From assembly GCF_016827675.1 (NCBI RefSeq), contig NZ_JAERJA010000003.1, positions 1 to 64,000 on the forward strand: a stretch of 64,000 bases of DNA, in the 5' to 3' direction. The notes under the pieces are model-generated. The model did not search any database and had not been told where the DNA came from. It worked only from the letters and a program-made list of their open reading frames with translations. The position numbers and the translations under genes are program-made. The stretch is from Nocardioides limicola. Its GTDB lineage: Bacteria; Actinomycetota; Actinomycetes; Propionibacteriales; Nocardioidaceae. The stretch's first letter is position 1, and each line of letters begins with the position of its first letter. This document shows, in pieces, positions 24,474 through 33,428 of the stretch.

Positions 24474-26105
24474 ATGCCGAACACCCACGAGGTCTTCAAC
24501 CAGGTCCCACCGTTGACCGGCCACGACACCTCCGCCGATCCCGCACTCCGCGAGGGTCTGGAGCGGGAAGGCGCCGGCTGGGCACTGGACGAGGTCAGCG
24601 CACTCGGCCGGCTGGCCGGCACGAGCCAGGCCCAGGAATGGGGTCGGCTCGCCGAACGGGTGCCGCCGCGACTGCACACCCACGACCGGTACGGCCATCG
24701 CATCGACGAGGTCGAGTACGTGCCGGCGTACCACCAGCTCATGGAGACCGCGGTCGGCCACGGCCTGCACGGCGCCCCGTGGGCCGACGACCGTCCGGGC
24801 GCGCACGTGGCCCGCGCCGCCAAGTTCTACTCGTGGTCGGTGGACGCCGGCCACGGCTGCCCGATCTCGATGACCTACGCCGTCGTCCCCGCACTGCGGG
24901 CCAACCCGGAGCTCTCCGCGCAGTTCGAGCCGCTGCTCACCAACAGGACCTACGATCCCCGACTGAGCGATCCGGCCACCAAACAGGGCCTGATCGCCGG
25001 TATGTCGATGACCGAGAAGCAGGGCGGCTCCGACGTCCGCGCCAACACCACCACCGCGACCCCGCAGAGCGACGGCAGCTACGCGCTGGTGGGGCACAAG
25101 TGGTTCACCTCCGCGCCGATGTCGGACATGTTCCTCACCCTGGCCCAGACGCCGGGTGGCCTCTCCTGCTTCCTGGTGCCGCGGGTGCTGCCCGGAGGTG
25201 AGCTCAACCCGCTGCGACTGATGCGTCTCAAGGAGAAGCTGGGCAACAAGTCCAACGCCTCCTCGGAGATCGAGTACGACGGCGCCGTCGGATGGCTGGT
25301 CGGCGAGGAGGGCCGTGGGGTGCGCACCATCATCGAGATGGTGAACATGACCCGGCTCGACTGTGTGATCGGCAGCTCGATGGCGATGCGCACCGCACTC
25401 GTCCTGGCCACCCACCACGCCCGGCATCGCTCGGCCTTCGGGAAGACCCTGATCGAGCAGCCGGCGATGCGCAACGTGCTGGCCGACCTGGCTGTGGAGT
25501 CCGAGGCCGCGACCACCGCGATGATGCGACTGGCCGGCGCCAACGACCGGGCGATCCGCGGCGACGAGACCGAAGCCGCGGTACGCCGGCTGGCCCTGGC
25601 CGCCACCAAGTACTACGTCTGCAAACGAGCCCCGATCCACGCGGCCGAGGCGCTGGAGTGCCTCGGCGGCAACGGCTACATCGAGGACTTCGACGCCGCC
25701 CGGATCTATCGTGAGGCACCCCTGATGTCGATCTGGGAGGGCTCGGGCAACGTCGCCGCGCTCGACGCGCTGCGGGCGATCGCGAAGGAGCCGCACACCC
25801 TGGACGCCTACTTCGGTGAGGTCGAGCAGGCCGCCGGGGCCGACCCGCGTTTCGACGGCGCCGTGGACCGGCTGAAGAAGGAGTTCACCTCCTTCGACGA
25901 CATCGAACTGCGGGCCCGCCGGATCGTGGAGCAGTTGGCGCTGGTCTTCCAGGGGTCACTGCTGCTGCGGCACTCCCCCGCCGCCGTGGCGGACGCGTTC
26001 TGCGCGTCCCGGCTGGACCGGGACTGGGGTGGCGCGCTGGGCACCTTGCCGACCGGCCTGGACCTGGCTCCGATCGTGGACCGAGCGGTCGTCGACGTCG
26101 ACTGA
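24474..26105 (+). CDS. aidB: AidB-like acyl-CoA dehydrogenase
   Basis: A 543-residue flavoprotein, the length of AidB (about 540) rather than of ordinary acyl-CoA dehydrogenases (380-400). The flavin and substrate loop GMSMTEKQGGSDVRANTT is characteristic of AidB, as are the R-rich C-terminal domain and LGGNGYIEDFDAARIYREAP. AidB in E. coli is part of the alkylation (Ada) response and binds DNA; some actinobacterial relatives act on isovaleryl- or other acyl-CoAs. GAGG lies six bases before the ATG. The divergent PaaX-like regulator suggests control by an acyl-CoA ligand. Confidence 0.82.
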   Translation: MPNTHEVFNQVPPLTGHDTSADPALREGLEREGAGWALDEVSALGRLAGTSQAQEWGRLAERVPPRLHTHDRYGHRIDEVEYVPAYHQLMETAVGHGLHGAPWADDRPGAHVARAAKFYSWSVDAGHGCPISMTYAVVPALRANPELSAQFEPLLTNRTYDPRLSDPATKQGLIAGMSMTEKQGGSDVRANTTTATPQSDGSYALVGHKWFTSAPMSDMFLTLAQTPGGLSCFLVPRVLPGGELNPLRLMRLKEKLGNKSNASSEIEYDGAVGWLVGEEGRGVRTIIEMVNMTRLDCVIGSSMAMRTALVLATHHARHRSAFGKTLIEQPAMRNVLADLAVESEAATTAMMRLAGANDRAIRGDETEAAVRRLALAATKYYVCKRAPIHAAEALECLGGNGYIEDFDAARIYREAPLMSIWEGSGNVAALDALRAIAKEPHTLDAYFGEVEQAAGADPRFDGAVDRLKKEFTSFDDIELRARRIVEQLALVFQGSLLLRHSPAAVADAFCASRLDRDWGGALGTLPTGLDLAPIVDRAVVDVD

Positions 26106-26148
26106 ACGCTCGTCGGCAACGCCCAAGGTGCGCAGCGGCCACGGTCCC

Positions 26149-26769
26149 TCAGCGCCGCACCACCAGGAACGTGAATCCCATGTGCGCGGCACTGCCGGAG
26201 TTGTCCCAGCACCGGACCCGGAGCTTGCCCTGGTTGGGCAGCGCCGTGCAGTGGCGGTTGTAGAGCGGTGTCGGGACCTGGTTGACGAGCTGGATCGTGA
26301 AGCTCGGCGTCACCTGATAGATCGCGGTCCCGGAGATGCTCACTCCGGGGATCTCGACGTCGTAGATGCCGGTACCGACCGTGCTCACCACCGGGTTGGC
26401 GGCACCGAACCGGTTGAACGAGGTGGTCATCACCGGGTTGGCGAACTGCACGATCACCTGGCCGCCGGCCTGCGCCACGCCGTCGGTTCCGATCGCCACC
26501 TTGCGGGTGGTGACCGCCCCGTCGGCGAGCTTGCCGGTGCGCACCGCGCCCGCGGCGATCTTCGGCGCCCGCACCGCACCCTTGGCGATCTTGCCCGGCT
26601 TCACCGCGTTCTTCGCCAACTTCGGCGTGGTGACGGCCCCGTTGACGAGGTCGCTCGTCTTGACGTTGAGATGGTTGGCCGCGACCGGCGCGGAGACCGC
26701 GATCAGCAGTCCGGCCACAAGGCCGACCACCCCGGTCACCACCCCTCGGCGGTTCCTCTGCTGTTCCAT
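26149..26769 (-). CDS. exported protein with short GAV-x-x-KL/KI repeats
   Basis: A 206-residue protein with a signal-anchor-like N-terminus (VVTGVVGLVAGLLIAVSAPVAA). Residues 36-93 consist of about five 11-12-residue repeats of the type NGAVTTPKLAKNAVKPGKIA, where G/N-A-V and K-L/K-I recur; such repeats resemble the beta-spiral or trimeric fibre stalks seen in phage and surface proteins. A C-terminal domain of about 110 residues (SGTAIYQVTPSFTIQLV ... RCWDNSG) follows, which may be a fibre head. The gene is convergent with aidB, with 43 bases between the ends. Confidence 0.65.
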   Translation of the reverse strand: MEQQRNRRGVVTGVVGLVAGLLIAVSAPVAANHLNVKTSDLVNGAVTTPKLAKNAVKPGKIAKGAVRAPKIAAGAVRTGKLADGAVTTRKVAIGTDGVAQAGGQVIVQFANPVMTTSFNRFGAANPVVSTVGTGIYDVEIPGVSISGTAIYQVTPSFTIQLVNQVPTPLYNRHCTALPNQGKLRVRCWDNSGSAAHMGFTFLVVRR

Positions 26770-26981
26770 GACGCTTCCCTTCGTTGGTCTCCGGCCCCGC
26801 CCCGATTGGCCGACGCCGCCCCCGCCGTCCCAGCGTCGTCGCCCGCCCCGGTCCGTGGAACCGCACCACCTCCCCGGCGTACCCTCCGGCTGACCGCCGC
26901 TGACCCGGGGGCTATCCCTACCTCCGGCCGGGTCGTCAGCACCCGTGTCAGCGCCCCGCCGCGCTGGTAGCGTCGTGGGGC

Positions 26982-27668
26982 ATGTCGGTGCTGCGCCTGG
27001 TGGTCGCCGAGGACAACCTCCTGGTGCGGGAGGGGATCCTCCGGCTGCTCGCGGAGATCGAGGAGTTCAAGGTGTGCGCCGCCTGCAGTTCGTACGACGA
27101 ACTGGTCGAGGCCGTCGAGGCGCACGCGCCGGACGTGGTGCTGACCGATATCCGGATGCCGCCGACCCATCGCGATGAGGGGATCCGGGCCGCTCGCCGG
27201 TTCCGCGGCAGCCACCCCGAACTGGGCGTGGTGGTGCTCTCCCAGTTCCTGGATCCGGCGTACGTGCTGACGCTGCTGGAGGACGGCACCAAGGGCCGCG
27301 GCTACCTGCTCAAGGACCGTGTCGATGAGGTGGACCGGTTGGCGCATGCGATCCGCACCGTCGGCACCGGCGGCTCCTACATCGACGACGAGGTGGTCGA
27401 CGTGCTGGTCCGGTCCCGGACCAGGACCGTGGACTCGCCGTTGACCGGGCTGACCGCCCGGGAGTTGGAGGTGCTCTCGGAGATGGCCACCGGCGCCACC
27501 AACTCCGCGATCGCCGACGCGCTCGGCGTCTCCGAGCATTCGGTCGAGAAGCATGCGAGCGCGATCTTCATGAAGTTGGGATTGACCGAGGACGTGGAGA
27601 TCAACCGCCGGGTCACCGCGGTGCTGCTGTTCCTGTCCGGGCGGCCGGCGAGCGGCGAGACGGCCTGA
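26982..27668 (+). CDS. LuxR/NarL-family response regulator
   Basis: Response regulator of 228 residues: receiver domain with AEDN (9-12) and Asp56 in VVLTDIRMP, Lys in GYLLKDRVDE, and a GerE/LuxR domain from about 157 (LTARELEVLSEMATGATNSA). The second system of this type in the window, close in sequence to the regulator at 5377-6048. The kinase gene starts two bases after the stop, so they form a standard operon in contrast to the first pair. Confidence 0.88.
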   Translation: MSVLRLVVAEDNLLVREGILRLLAEIEEFKVCAACSSYDELVEAVEAHAPDVVLTDIRMPPTHRDEGIRAARRFRGSHPELGVVVLSQFLDPAYVLTLLEDGTKGRGYLLKDRVDEVDRLAHAIRTVGTGGSYIDDEVVDVLVRSRTRTVDSPLTGLTARELEVLSEMATGATNSAIADALGVSEHSVEKHASAIFMKLGLTEDVEINRRVTAVLLFLSGRPASGETA

Positions 27669-27670
27669 CC

Positions 27671-28879
27671 ATGGTGGGGACCGAGCAGGTGACCCGGCTG
27701 CGGATCCTGATCAGCGTCAATGTGGCGGTCACGGTGGCTGCGGCCGGCTTCATGCTCGGCGTCTACCTGATCGCGCTGCCGCACACCTCGCTGCTGGTGC
27801 TGACCGGCCTGGTCGCGGCCGCCGGGGTGACGATGGCATGTGGCTTGGTCCCGCTGCGGCACCAGAACGTGGGGCGGGCAGTGGCCTGGTGGGCGGTCGC
27901 GAACTGGTCGATCGCGCTGGTGGCCGCCCTGGCGGCGACCTTCGCGTGGCCGATCCAGATGCTGGCCGCGCTGCTGCCCGCGGTGCTCGCCACCGCGACC
28001 GCCACCGGCCGCACCCTGGTCGGCTATGTCGCGGTCTCGGTGCTGGTCTGCACGGGCGCGGTGCTGCTGGGGTTGCTTCAGGACGTGACCGGACTGACCG
28101 CGGCCACGCCGGTCGGTCTGCAGGTGGCGATCCTGGCCGTCTTCACGCCCCCGATGGCCGCCATCGTCGGGCTGATCGTGCTGCAGAACGGGCTGCGGCT
28201 CCAAGGCGCCCTCGACGCCGCGTTGCAGGCCCAGCAGGAGTTGCGCGAGCAGGCCGAGGAGTTGCGCAGGTCCCGAGCCCGGGTGGTGGCGGCCACCGAC
28301 CGGGAACGACGCCGGATCGAACGTGACCTGCACGACGGCGCCCAGCAGCGACTGATCTCCATCGGCATCGGCCTGGCCGCGGCCAGGTCCACCTGCCGCA
28401 CCGACACCGACGCCGCGATGGCCGAGCTGGAGGTGTTGCGGCATCAGTTGCACGTCGCCCATGACGAGGTGCGCAGTCTGGCCCAGGGCGTGTATCCGCC
28501 GGTGCTCTCCGAGCACGGTCTGGTGGAGGCGCTGCGCTCGGCGGTGGATCGCTACCCGCTGCCGATCACGCTGAACCTGACAGAGGTCGGTCGCCACCCC
28601 TCCGACATCGAGGCCGCCGTCTACTTCTGCTGTGTGGAGGCGCTACAGAACGCTGCGAAGCACTCCCGGGCGAACCACGTCCGACTGGCGCTGGGTCGCG
28701 ACCCGACCACGGTGTGGTTCGAGGTCGGCGACGACGGAGTCGGCTTCGACGAGGTGGTCGCCGTGGACGCCGGCGGCACCGTCAACATGCGGGACCGGCT
28801 GGGAGCCAGCGGTGGCGACCTGCAGGTGGATTCGAGTCCCGGCCGCGGCACCGTGGTGCGGGGCTGGATCCCCATTTGA
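27671..28879 (+). CDS. NarL-type sensor histidine kinase
   Basis: Membrane kinase of 402 residues. Five or six membrane segments occupy residues 12-175. A coiled segment (LDAALQAQQELREQAEELRR) leads into a HisKA_3 domain with the phospho-accepting His221 in IERDLHDGAQQ, and a HATPase domain with N-box EALQNAAKHS and G-box DDGVGFD follows. There is no separate sensor domain besides the membrane part, so the signal is probably sensed in or near the membrane. It follows its regulator directly. Confidence 0.88.
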   Translation: MVGTEQVTRLRILISVNVAVTVAAAGFMLGVYLIALPHTSLLVLTGLVAAAGVTMACGLVPLRHQNVGRAVAWWAVANWSIALVAALAATFAWPIQMLAALLPAVLATATATGRTLVGYVAVSVLVCTGAVLLGLLQDVTGLTAATPVGLQVAILAVFTPPMAAIVGLIVLQNGLRLQGALDAALQAQQELREQAEELRRSRARVVAATDRERRRIERDLHDGAQQRLISIGIGLAAARSTCRTDTDAAMAELEVLRHQLHVAHDEVRSLAQGVYPPVLSEHGLVEALRSAVDRYPLPITLNLTEVGRHPSDIEAAVYFCCVEALQNAAKHSRANHVRLALGRDPTTVWFEVGDDGVGFDEVVAVDAGGTVNMRDRLGASGGDLQVDSSPGRGTVVRGWIPI

Positions 28880-28914
28880 TGCCTTGCTGTCATTGCTGAT
28901 GATAGGCTGGCCCC

Positions 28915-29172
28915 ATGCGCACCACCGTCACTCTCGACCCGGACACGGAGCAGATCGTGCGCGCCCGGATGGCGGCGAAGGGGATCTCCTTCAAGAGGGC
29001 CCTCAACGACGCGATCCGTGACGGCGCCCCGCGCCGGGTCGACTACGTGTTCCGGATGCCGACCTTCGAGATGGGTGCCCCGCTGCTCGACGTGACCAAC
29101 GCGAACCGGTTCGCGGCCGAGCTCGAGGACGACGAGATCCTGGCCTCCACGGGCGGCCACGATCCGGCATGA
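28915..29172 (+). CDS. vapB: VapB-type antitoxin
   Basis: An 85-residue protein with a ribbon-helix-helix-like N-terminus (MRTTVTLDPDTEQIVRARMA) for DNA binding and a C-terminal tail that should wrap the toxin. It overlaps the toxin gene by four bases. A TAGGCT hexamer about 8 bases before the ATG could be the -10 of a leaderless, autoregulated promoter. Confidence 0.82.
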   Translation: MRTTVTLDPDTEQIVRARMAAKGISFKRALNDAIRDGAPRRVDYVFRMPTFEMGAPLLDVTNANRFAAELEDDEILASTGGHDPA

Positions 29173-29594
29173 AGATTCCCGATGTCAATGTGCTGCTGGC
29201 GGCGGCCAACGCCGATGCCCCAGCCCACGCACCGTCACGTCGCTGGCTGGAGAACTCGCTGGCCGGCGGCGCACCCGTGGGTCTGGCCTGGGTCGCACTG
29301 CTGGGGTTCGTCAGGATCGCCACCCACCCCCGGGTCTTCGCGACCCCCCTCACCGGCGACCAGGCGATGGGGGTCGTCGAGCAGTTGCTCGCTGCCCCCA
29401 CCGCGCACGTGGTGCACCCCGGAAGCACTCACGCGACCCGGATGCGGGAACTGCTCCGCCGCGCCGGGAGCGGCGGGAACTTGACCACCGATGCCCATCT
29501 GGCCGCGCTCGCGCTGGAACACAAGGGCACCATCGTGACCTTCGACTCCGACTTCGACAGGTTCGCGGGCGTGCGCTGGGAGCGGCCCAGCTGA
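29169..29594 (+). CDS. vapC: VapC-type PIN ribonuclease toxin
   Basis: A 141-residue PIN-domain protein. Conserved acidic residues are visible: Asp in KIPDVNVLL (residue 5), Asp in TTDAHLAAL, and the Asp pair in TFDSDFDRF; the segment WVALLGFVRIATHP is the pattern of the mycobacterial-type VapC family. It cleaves RNA, and the adjacent antitoxin neutralises it. Translational coupling through ATGA overlap keeps the antitoxin first. Everything needed for an active toxin seems present. Confidence 0.87.
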   Translation: MKIPDVNVLLAAANADAPAHAPSRRWLENSLAGGAPVGLAWVALLGFVRIATHPRVFATPLTGDQAMGVVEQLLAAPTAHVVHPGSTHATRMRELLRRAGSGGNLTTDAHLAALALEHKGTIVTFDSDFDRFAGVRWERPS

Positions 29595-29608
29595 GCCTCG
29601 CGTGGAGG

Positions 29609-30304
29609 TCAGCGCTGCAGCCGCAGCAGGAACTCGATCACGCCGTGGTCCTCGACCGAGATGCCGGCGATTCCGGCCTCGGGGATGCCGTGGTCGGCGA
29701 AGGTGACGTCGATGGCCCCGGCCACCTCGAGCTGGTCGTCGACGACCTGGACGTCGAGGATGACCGTGACGGCTCGGGTGACGCCGCGGACGGTCAGCTC
29801 CCCGGGCACCTCGACGGTGAAGGTGTCCGCGGTCGCCGGCAGCCTCACGTCGGCGGTCTGGGCGAAGGTCGCCGTCGGATGGTTGGCGGTGTCCATGATC
29901 CGGGTCCGGTACTGCGCGTCCCGGCGTTCCTCGTCGGTGGCCACCGCCGCCATCTCCACCTGGACCTGGGTCCCGGTGAGCACCCCGTCGGTCACCGTGG
30001 CGCTTCCGATGACCTGGTCGGTGCGACCGACCACGGTGACGTTGCGGCCGAAGAGCACTTCGTCGACCCGATAGCCGGCCACCGAGTCGGCGCCGACCTG
30101 CCAGGTGCCGTCCAGGGACGCGTCTCGGTCGGCCTCCGAGCCGTCCTCGGGTCCCGCCGGCGCGGTGGTGGGCGAGGTCAGCTGCAGCTCATCGGGCTGC
30201 TCGCCGACCACCCACGTGCCGTAGGCCCACGGCCCCACCACAACCACCGCCAGCAGCAGGGCCACCAACGTCCCGACGATCCCGAGTACCTTGTTGCGTG
30301 TCAT
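29609..30304 (-). CDS. YceI-family exported lipid-binding-like protein
   Basis: A 231-residue protein with an uncleaved or cleaved N-terminal membrane segment (VLGIVGTLVALLLAVVVVG). The C-terminal 170 residues are a YceI-type lipocalin-like barrel: GTWQVGADSVAGYRVDE, RDAQYRTRIMDTANHPTATF and GELTVRGVTRAVTV are hallmark stretches. YceI proteins bind isoprenoids or fatty acids and are often induced by stress. The gene is convergent with vapC and has its own promoter downstream of the mod operon. Confidence 0.85.
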   Translation of the reverse strand: MTRNKVLGIVGTLVALLLAVVVVGPWAYGTWVVGEQPDELQLTSPTTAPAGPEDGSEADRDASLDGTWQVGADSVAGYRVDEVLFGRNVTVVGRTDQVIGSATVTDGVLTGTQVQVEMAAVATDEERRDAQYRTRIMDTANHPTATFAQTADVRLPATADTFTVEVPGELTVRGVTRAVTVILDVQVVDDQLEVAGAIDVTFADHGIPEAGIAGISVEDHGVIEFLLRLQR

Positions 30305-30372
30305 GGTCGCGGAGCCTAGACGCCCTGGCTGAACGCCTCCTGAAGACCTGAGCCGCCGTGTTCGGCGAATCC

Positions 30373-31458
30373 TCAGGTTGTGCCGCGGGGCACCAGGTGC
30401 ACGGCCGGGGCCTTGATCACTGCGGTCACCCGGAGCCCGGGGGTCAACCCCAGATCCTCACGGGTCGGCCGGGTGACGTACGCCGCGAGCGCGAAGCCGG
30501 CATCGAGGTCGACGCGCAGCAGTGGCCCGTGGTCGTCGAGGCCGGTGACCACCGCAGCCAGGTGGTTGCGGGGGCTGCCACCGGACTCGGCCGCGCCGAG
30601 GTGCAGGGCCACGTCCTCGGCCCGGACGCAGGCGAGCACCGGGCTCCCCTCCGGCAGCGGTTCGGCGGTGACGGCGTGCAGCAGGTGGCCGCGCACCTGC
30701 ACACGGGTGACCCCCTGGTCGGTGTCGACGACCTGGCCGGCCACGATCGTCTCGGTGCCGACCGCGTCGGCGACCGCCAGGTCCGCCGGGGCGGAGAAGA
30801 CGGTCGCGACATCGTCGAACTGCCGCAGCCGACCGTCGATCAGCACCGCCACCCGGTCGCCCAGGGCGAGCGCTTCGGCCCGGTCGTGGGTGACCACCAG
30901 TGCGGGGACGCCGGCCTCGCGGAGCAGTCGGCGCAGTTCGCCGCGGAGCCGGGCCCGGGTCGGTGTGTCCAGGGCCGAGAGCGGCTCGTCGAGCAGCAGC
31001 AGTCGGGGGCGGGGGGCGAGTGCCCGGGCGAGGGCGACGCGCTGCGCCTCCCCTCCGGACAGTTGCGGCACCGCCCGATCGATGAGGTGCTCGGCACCGG
31101 CCGCGGCCAGCGCCTCACGGATGCGGGCCGGCCGGTCGGCGCGGGGCAGCTGCCGCAGCCCGTAGCCGACGTTGCCCGCGACCGAGAGGTGCGGGAAGAG
31201 CACGTGGTCCTGGAAGAGGAGGCCGATCCGGCGGTCCCGGGCCCGGACCCAGGTGCTGTCGTCGCACCAGAGGGCCCCGTCGTACTCGATCCGGCTGCCC
31301 GACTCCGGCCGGTCCAGGCCGGCCAGGCAGCGCAGCAGGGTGGTCTTGCCGGATCCGGACGGCCCGAAGACCACCGTCACCGGCGCCTGCTCGACGTCCA
31401 CGCTGAGGTCGAGGTCGAGGAGGTGCCGCCGCACGCGTGCGGTCAGCGTCGTACCCAT
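30373..31458 (-). CDS. modC: molybdate ABC transporter ATP-binding protein ModC
   Basis: A 361-residue ABC ATPase: Walker A GPSGSGKT (32-39), signature LSGGEAQR, Walker B LLLLDEPLSALD and switch His in VVTHDRAEA. The C-terminal 130 residues are a molybdate-binding TOBE/MopI-like domain (SPRNHLAAVVTGLDDHGPLLRV), which distinguishes ModC from ordinary ATPases. The start overlaps modB by 16 bases. It powers molybdate uptake together with ModA and ModB. Confidence 0.9.
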   Translation of the reverse strand: MGTTLTARVRRHLLDLDLSVDVEQAPVTVVFGPSGSGKTTLLRCLAGLDRPESGSRIEYDGALWCDDSTWVRARDRRIGLLFQDHVLFPHLSVAGNVGYGLRQLPRADRPARIREALAAAGAEHLIDRAVPQLSGGEAQRVALARALAPRPRLLLLDEPLSALDTPTRARLRGELRRLLREAGVPALVVTHDRAEALALGDRVAVLIDGRLRQFDDVATVFSAPADLAVADAVGTETIVAGQVVDTDQGVTRVQVRGHLLHAVTAEPLPEGSPVLACVRAEDVALHLGAAESGGSPRNHLAAVVTGLDDHGPLLRVDLDAGFALAAYVTRPTREDLGLTPGLRVTAVIKAPAVHLVPRGTT

Positions 31459-32117
31459 GTCAGCGCCCCCCGTCGTTGCAGGCTGTAGGTGACGGTCAGC
31501 ACCACCAGCGAGAAGGCCAGCAGCGCCAGGCTGGTGCGGGCGGCAGTGGCGTAGTCGAAGGCCTGCACGCTGTCGTAGATGGAGATGGAGACGGTCCGGG
31601 TCTCGCCGGGGATGTTGCCGCCGACCATCAGCACCACGCCGAACTCCCCCATCGTGTGCGCGAAGGTGAGCACCGCGGCGGTGGCCAACCCGGGTCGACA
31701 CATCGGCAGCACCACCCGGAGCAGGGTGTCGACCCGGCCCCGACCGAGCACCTCGGAGGCGTCCAGCAGTCGCCGGTCCAGCCCGGCGAAGGAGGCGAGC
31801 AGTGGTTGCACCGCGAACGGCAGGCTGTAGAGCACGCTGGCGATCAGCAACCCGGTGAAACTGAACGCCAGGGTCTTCCCGGTCAGTTCGTACCACCATT
31901 GACCGATCGGCGACCGGGTGCCGAGCGCCACCAGCACATAGAAGCCGAGCACGGTCGGTGGCAGCACCAGCGGCAGCGCCACCACCGCCTCGATCAGCAC
32001 CGGCCAGCGACGCGGGGTGTGCGCCAGCCAGGCCGCCAGCGGCACCGCGATCACCAGCAGGATCGCGGTGGTGGCCAGCGAGAGCCGGACGCTGAGGTCG
32101 ATCGCCTGCCAGTCCAC
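31443..32117 (-). CDS. modB: molybdate ABC transporter permease ModB
   Basis: A 224-residue permease with about five membrane helices. The EAA loop is visible as EVLGRGRVDTLLRVVLP, and AHTMGEFGVVLMVGGNIPGETRT is typical of ModB/CysT-type permeases. It starts with GTG at 32117, three bases after the modA stop. Confidence 0.9.
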   Translation of the reverse strand: MDWQAIDLSVRLSLATTAILLVIAVPLAAWLAHTPRRWPVLIEAVVALPLVLPPTVLGFYVLVALGTRSPIGQWWYELTGKTLAFSFTGLLIASVLYSLPFAVQPLLASFAGLDRRLLDASEVLGRGRVDTLLRVVLPMCRPGLATAAVLTFAHTMGEFGVVLMVGGNIPGETRTVSISIYDSVQAFDYATAARTSLALLAFSLVVLTVTYSLQRRGALTWVRR

Positions 32118-32120
32118 GGC

Positions 32121-32906
32121 TCACGCACCGGGCTCGTAGAAGCCGTACCGCTTCAGGATCGCTCGGCCCTGCTCGCCGAGCAGGAAGGCACGCACCGCGC
32201 GAGCGCCGTCGGGCTGGGCGGCGGCGGCCGGGATCACCCCGCCCTGCAGCAGCCGCGGGAAGGAGTCCAGCGGCACCTCCACCCAGCGGCCGCGCTCGGC
32301 CAACTGCGGCGCGAGGGCCAGGGAGAGAGCCAGGATCCCGACCTGGGCGTTGCCGGACTGGACGAACTCGGCGGCCTGGGCGATGTTCTCCCCCAGCACG
32401 AACCTCGGGCGCACGTCGTCGAGGATCCCGGCGGACTCCAGGGCTGCCACCGCCGCCACACCGTACGGCGCGTGCTCGGGGTTGGCGATCGCGATCCGCT
32501 GCGCTGCCGGGTCCAGCAGCGCGTCCACGCCAGCGGTCGGGTCCACCGGCGACGAGTGCGGCGCCCAGACCACCAGCCGGCCCACGGCGTACTCGAAGAG
32601 GTCGGCCTCGTCGGCGAGACCGGCAGCGACCAGGTCCTGCGGATAGCTCAGGTCGGCCGAGAGGTAGAGGTCGAACGGGGCACCGTTGGCGATCTGCTGG
32701 TGGAAGACCCCCGACGATCCGTAGGTGACCGCGAGGTCGAGGTCCGGCTCGGTCTCGGCCAGTTCGGCGACGATCTCGTCCAGGGCGAAGCGCAGGTCAC
32801 TGGCCGCGGCCACCCGGACGGTGGTCGACGCCGATCCCCCGGTGACGCCGCCGCAGCCGGTGGCCAGTATCGCGGCGAGGAGCAGCGACACCGCCCGGTG
32901 GATCAT
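32121..32906 (-). CDS. modA: molybdate-binding lipoprotein ModA
   Basis: A 261-residue solute-binding lipoprotein with lipobox ATGC at residue 18. The binding-site pattern VAAASDLRFALDEI, TYGSSGVFHQQIANGAPFDL and GENIAQAAEFVQSGNAQVGI is that of ModA. It captures molybdate or tungstate outside the membrane and delivers it to ModB. The start overlaps the regulator gene stop by four bases. Confidence 0.92.
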   Translation of the reverse strand: MIHRAVSLLLAAILATGCGGVTGGSASTTVRVAAASDLRFALDEIVAELAETEPDLDLAVTYGSSGVFHQQIANGAPFDLYLSADLSYPQDLVAAGLADEADLFEYAVGRLVVWAPHSSPVDPTAGVDALLDPAAQRIAIANPEHAPYGVAAVAALESAGILDDVRPRFVLGENIAQAAEFVQSGNAQVGILALSLALAPQLAERGRWVEVPLDSFPRLLQGGVIPAAAAQPDGARAVRAFLLGEQGRAILKRYGFYEPGA

Positions 32907-33295
32907 CGTGGGCCCGCCGACCGCTCCACCATCACGGTGGTCGCCTTGACCACGGCGGTGGCCAGCACTCCCGGCTCCAGGCTCAACTCCTCGGCGGCCT
33001 CCCGGCTCATCAGCGAGACCACCCGGAAGCCACCGGCAGCGATCTCCACCTGCGCCATCAGGCCGTCGACCTTGACGTCGGTGACGATCCCGGCGAGACG
33101 GTTGCGGGCCGAGCTGGTGCCACCCTCGACGACCACCTGGTCGCGGAGGAAGGCAGCGAGTGTGGCCCCGTCCACCACCTGGCGATGAGCGTCGTCGGTG
33201 CTGGCGGCCAGCCGACCTCCGGCGACCCAGCGGCGCACCGTGTCGTCGCTGACCCCGACCAGGGTGGCGACTTCGCTGATTCTCAGATGCGGCAT
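32903..33295 (-). CDS. HTH-TOBE molybdate-responsive regulator
   Basis: A 130-residue protein that combines a MerR/excisionase-type helix-turn-helix (HLRISEVATLVGVSDDTVRRW) with a C-terminal molybdate-binding TOBE (molbindin) domain (ARNRLAGIVTDVKVDGLMAQVEI). It is the first gene of the mod operon and is expected to report intracellular molybdate and regulate the operon, a role analogous to that of ModE. A -10 hexamer ends eight bases before the ATG at 33295, so translation is probably leaderless; an ATG at 33304 would overlap that hexamer. Confidence 0.82.
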   Translation of the reverse strand: MPHLRISEVATLVGVSDDTVRRWVAGGRLAASTDDAHRQVVDGATLAAFLRDQVVVEGGTSSARNRLAGIVTDVKVDGLMAQVEIAAGGFRVVSLMSREAAEELSLEPGVLATAVVKATTVMVERSAGPR

Positions 33296-33302
33296 AGAAG
33301 GC

Positions 33303-33332
33303 ATTCTAGTGCCGATTCCACGGGGCTACTAG
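33303..33332 (-). promoter_or_regulatory. putative mod operon promoter with inverted repeat
   Basis: TAGAAT (33308-33303 on the minus strand) is a good -10 element placed to start transcription at the regulator ATG. CTAGT (33306-33310) and ACTAG (33328-33332) form an inverted repeat of 5 bp with a 17-base spacer; a dimeric regulator bound here would cover the promoter. No clear -35 is visible. Confidence 0.45.
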
Positions 33333-33428
33333 GCCAAAAGAACCGCAGGCGCGGTCTGGCTAGAAATAGTCCCCGGAAGGGATCGTGATTTGCCTCACAC
33401 TCGTCACGCCCGCGACTACCATCAACCC

